From Algoriphagus lacus (lineage in GTDB: Bacteria; Bacteroidota; Bacteroidia; Cytophagales; Cyclobacteriaceae): a DNA stretch of 64,000 nucleotides. The DNA lies in assembly GCF_003583985.1 (NCBI RefSeq), contig NZ_QXML01000006.1, forward strand, positions 287,391 through 351,390, given 5' to 3'. Both the position numbers and the translations under genes were made by a program. The notes under the pieces were generated by a model, which saw nothing but the letters and a program-made list of their open reading frames with translations, searched no databases and had not been told where the DNA came from. This document shows positions 61,342 through 64,000 of the stretch, in pieces (the stretch's first letter is position 1; each line of letters starts with the position of its first letter).

Positions 61342-62778
61342 TTAAGCCTCTGCAAAGCTTGTAAACCCGTTTTCGACAGCCGCCTTGTACATGCGAGACA
61401 GCTTTTCATAGGAAATGGGGTACTTTATTTGATTTGCTTCCACTCCAAAAACCTTGCCTTCCACAGATGCTTTTTCTTTCTCTGGAGAGATATAATCATT
61501 CAGACAAAGATTGGCCAAGGTGGTAAGTACAGTAACTAGTTTACGTCTTGATCCGTGCAGCTTGGGAAGCAGTTTTTGAATAATGGCAATATCCAGTTTT
61601 TCCTTCATTTCGAGGTCTGGATCAATCTTGCCCAATCGGTCGATCAGTTTGAGGATTTCTGTGGCTGATCTATATCCGAACTCAGCACCGGCTTTTTTCA
61701 GTTCGACAAAGAATTTGCCTAACTGCTCTTTGACATCATCCATTCCCTCCGAAGGAATAGATTTATCCAAGGCCATTTCCAAAAAGCTCTTAGCCATTCC
61801 TGCACCTTTTGATTCCAGATTTTCCATGTGGATTTCCCCGACTTGATCCAAGAAGGATTTCATTTCATCGGGAGTAATCCGGAATTCAATGGTATTGGCC
61901 CTATCCAGAACCTTTGGGCTAAACATGTGAGTGGTCTCATCGATATTGACCGTACCTATAATAAATAGGTTTTTAGGGATTCTGATTTTAGGAGGAACTC
62001 CAGAGATGGAACCTGCTCCACTGTGAAGAAATATCTCCTCACCGGATTCCATCGCACTCAGAAAGTCGGCAAAATACCGCTCCACATGACTTAAGTTCAT
62101 CTCGTCCAAAATCAAAAAATAGGGGAAATTGGGATTTTTATTTGCCTCAATCAAAAGGTCCAAAGCGCTGTTTTCAGGTTTCACATATTCATTCTGATTC
62201 AAGGCATTTGGATACCCTAAAAGCGGTTCGCGATTGGTCCAATCTGCTCCGACAGGGATGATTTTGTATTGATTGGAATCAACCGAAATCCACTTTACAA
62301 AGGATTGTGCAAGTTTGGTTTTTCCAGAACCCGAAAGGCCGGTTAGAATTAAAAAAGATTTTGAAATAAGACTTGTTATGGTTCTAAGGACTAAATGCTT
62401 TTTAAACAATAAACCAGAATTTTTAAGTGAGGTTTGAAAAAAATGAAGTTTGATTTCGGCGGAGTTAATTCTTTTGCTTTCTAAAAATTCTCTATACTTT
62501 GCTAAACTGGCTGAATAAAAAAATCTTTCACCATAGGAAGGAGCGTCTTTATTATATATGTAGGAGGATTTATCTCGTTGGATTTTCTTAACCTCAGAAT
62601 GAAGTTTAGAAATAAGGTCAATATCTTCAATTTCAAAAAGGGACTTTTCTTTTATTCTTTTATTTTCAGAAAATCGTTTTGAAAGCCAATCGAGTGAAAT
62701 TAAATATGAAGGGCCAGCGTTAGACTTTTCAGTTAAATTCTCTAACGCCCACTTTTTAAATTCTTCCCTGTTATTCAT
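61342..62778 (-). CDS. McrB-like AAA+ ATPase/GTPase
   Basis: 478 residues. N-terminal ~130 residues contain a MrcB-like segment (EEFKKWALENLTEKSNAGPSYLISLDWLSKRFS). The AAA+ core (~140-330) has Walker A GLSGSGKT (147-154), Walker B LILDEMNLSHVERYF (Asp225, Glu226) and sensor/signature GTVNIDETTHMFSPKVLDRANTIEF (Asn278, Asp280), the McrB equivalent of MNTAD. McrB hexamers use GTP to drive translocation with a McrC-type nuclease. The next gene upstream ends 8 bp before it. Confidence 0.9.
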   Translation of the reverse strand: MNNREEFKKWALENLTEKSNAGPSYLISLDWLSKRFSENKRIKEKSLFEIEDIDLISKLHSEVKKIQRDKSSYIYNKDAPSYGERFFYSASLAKYREFLESKRINSAEIKLHFFQTSLKNSGLLFKKHLVLRTITSLISKSFLILTGLSGSGKTKLAQSFVKWISVDSNQYKIIPVGADWTNREPLLGYPNALNQNEYVKPENSALDLLIEANKNPNFPYFLILDEMNLSHVERYFADFLSAMESGEEIFLHSGAGSISGVPPKIRIPKNLFIIGTVNIDETTHMFSPKVLDRANTIEFRITPDEMKSFLDQVGEIHMENLESKGAGMAKSFLEMALDKSIPSEGMDDVKEQLGKFFVELKKAGAEFGYRSATEILKLIDRLGKIDPDLEMKEKLDIAIIQKLLPKLHGSRRKLVTVLTTLANLCLNDYISPEKEKASVEGKVFGVEANQIKYPISYEKLSRMYKAAVENGFTSFAEA

Positions 62779-62786
62779 TTAAATAT

Positions 62787-64000
62787 TCATTTTTTTACAA
62801 AATCTATACCTACTCTCATTGGATAACCAAAAGCCTCATTCGCGATACGTTGGGCGTAATTTTCCTTGATACTATTTAGGAAAAAAAGTTCTATATTTGA
62901 TCCATAATAATTAGCGATTAGTTTATTGGTAAATCTGTTATTTTCCACCAATAATGCAATAGGTTGACAAAATTCTTTGAGTATCCAATTTACTGCAATA
63001 ATTTCATTTGAATTTTGTTCTTTTATGAATGATATAAATTTGCCATCGGTTTTCTTCAAAACACTTTCTTGAGACTCTTCTTTTTTTCCTTCCACAAACC
63101 AAAATTGATTTTTTATTTTTTCCTTTGATCTTAAACAATCACAATGAGGTGTTATACATATAAAGTAGCGATCCAAAAAAATAGGTATATTATCCCTGTC
63201 AACTGTTGAAATTCTTCCATAAAACACGTCTCCAAACCTCAAAAAATCATTTACTAGACGATTGTTAATGTTTACTCTGTTGTAAAAGTAATTTAACTTA
63301 AATACATCCTTTTTGAAATTCAGATTACTTCCTGCTTGGAAGTCTGCTAACTTTTTATTACCATCTATGGAGTTAAAATATTCTTCTAAAACATCAAAAA
63401 GGCTTAGATTTTTTTCATACATAAACGTGGCTACCTGATCTTTCAAAATCTCTCTTAAAAAGTCAAAGAATATGTAAGGATGCTCACCATTATTATTCTT
63501 GTGATAGAAAAATGCATCTTCGCTTAAATCATCAAAATCTTTTCCAATAAATGCTGAGTTTTCGCGAAATCTGTTTCTCATTTCTAAACCCATTAATGAA
63601 AGAAAAATATTCTTCTCTTTCAAAAAAGATACTAAAAAGGAATCATAAAGCTGGTCTCCTGAAACTGTATCTTTTTTAAATATTTTGACAATCGTATGTC
63701 CAATATAGAATGTATTATCATCATCACTTGATTTTTTAAAGAAATTAATCTCAGAGTGGTTTGAAAAATCCGAAACATTTTTTGAGAGGGCCGTTTTAAA
63801 TTTTGCAAAAGATGAAAATATGTTTAATGAGTTAATTGATTTTATTGATTCAATAATTTCTGGAGTTAAATCATATAAATTTCTTAAACTTTCAATTTCA
63901 TTATCAATATCTTCTGTCTTAGCATTTAAAATATTATTTATTGAAGTGTCAAACTCCTCCCAGGCTAGATCGGTAGTTTCTATTGTCCAATAATCATCTA
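62787..64000 (-). CDS. Large AT-rich protein of unknown function, partial (5' end outside window)
   Basis: Only a TTG at 63623 has been proposed as a start, but the frame stays open to the window edge with no stop, so at least ~404 residues are present and the true start is beyond 64000. The outside part continues as plausible coding (DYWTIETTDLAWEEFDTSINN), with helical Ser/Asn/Lys-rich stretches, then LLGLEMRNRF-like sequence and a cysteine/histidine motif ICITPHCDCLRSK. No known family recognised. It is first gene of the minus-strand McrB-DUF2357 operon and very AT-rich compared with the genes to its left. Confidence 0.75.
   Translation of the reverse strand, partial: DDYWTIETTDLAWEEFDTSINNILNAKTEDIDNEIESLRNLYDLTPEIIESIKSINSLNIFSSFAKFKTALSKNVSDFSNHSEINFFKKSSDDDNTFYIGHTIVKIFKKDTVSGDQLYDSFLVSFLKEKNIFLSLMGLEMRNRFRENSAFIGKDFDDLSEDAFFYHKNNNGEHPYIFFDFLREILKDQVATFMYEKNLSLFDVLEEYFNSIDGNKKLADFQAGSNLNFKKDVFKLNYFYNRVNINNRLVNDFLRFGDVFYGRISTVDRDNIPIFLDRYFICITPHCDCLRSKEKIKNQFWFVEGKKEESQESVLKKTDGKFISFIKEQNSNEIIAVNWILKEFCQPIALLVENNRFTNKLIANYYGSNIELFFLNSIKENYAQRIANEAFGYPMRVGIDFVKK

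Noticed and set aside
1..64000. tRNA, rRNA, riboswitch or phage modules
   Set aside because: No cloverleaf, rRNA-like or known riboswitch pattern was noticed by eye in the intergenic spaces, and no phage structural or integrase genes were seen; a covariance-model scan was not possible.

Overview
The window looks like a chromosomal segment of a Bacteroidota bacterium, most likely a Cyclobacteriaceae / Algoriphagus-type organism. This is an inference from family content: SusD-free lipoprotein-rich gene set, GIN, CHRD, fasciclin and DUF4136 lipoproteins, an AlbA_2 protein, a bacterial deoxyhypusine-synthase-like enzyme, and a -7 box of the form TAnnTTTG upstream of several genes. No rRNA, tRNA, CRISPR array or transposase gene was seen. 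Gene starts were often moved inward from the longest open frame, to place signal peptides or family N-termini correctly.

Layout. 1-4.7 kb: tail of a quinone-oxidoreductase-like gene, a small conserved protein, an amidohydrolase lipoprotein with its TetR neighbour, and tyrS. 4.9-12.7 kb: a large tricorn-like S41 protease, a lone BlaI repressor, a fatty-acid desaturase, a YvlD-like membrane protein, an AlbA_2 protein, a histone-deacetylase-family enzyme and an OmpH/Skp lipoprotein. 12.8-21.4 kb: deoxyhypusine-synthase-like enzyme plus an OmpA/PD40 protein (operon), a Tat-exported Gfo/Idh/MocA oxidoreductase, a GH20 hexosaminidase, and an alanine/sodium symporter with glycerate kinase (operon). 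21.4-28.9 kb: small proteins (one 68% Asp+Glu), a CheY-like regulator, a DUF962 protein, dCMP deaminase, MurB, an aspartoacylase-like enzyme and a phosphosugar mutase. 29-46 kb: a GH2 glycosidase with an unknown partner, HppD, PlsC plus a bile-acid-type symporter, a GIN protein, an SDR, a Crp-type regulator with an outer-membrane protein, an amidase, a PHP-domain lipoprotein, HU, a fasciclin protein, a membrane protein and a GT34-like transferase. 46.5-58 kb is an accessory-looking stretch: serine hydrolase, M28 peptidase, APC permease, Rieske oxygenase, two AT-rich orphan genes, a second aspartoacylase paralogue and CHRD protein, with intergenic spaces carrying a 24-bp palindrome family and a 137-bp MITE-like element.

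58-64 kb is the most distinctive part. After a 21-bp tandem repeat and a set of long hairpins comes a Vsr-like nuclease gene on the plus strand. Facing it is a tight minus-strand operon: an unknown large AT-rich gene running off the window edge, a McrB-type AAA+ GTPase/ATPase, and a DUF2357/PD-(D/E)xK McrC-like nuclease. This reads as a modification-dependent (type IV-like) restriction locus with an unidentified third component, and is the best candidate here for something not well described.

Most of the rest is ordinary housekeeping and carbohydrate or amino-acid metabolism. Strong intrinsic terminators separate many convergent pairs and support the transcription units given.
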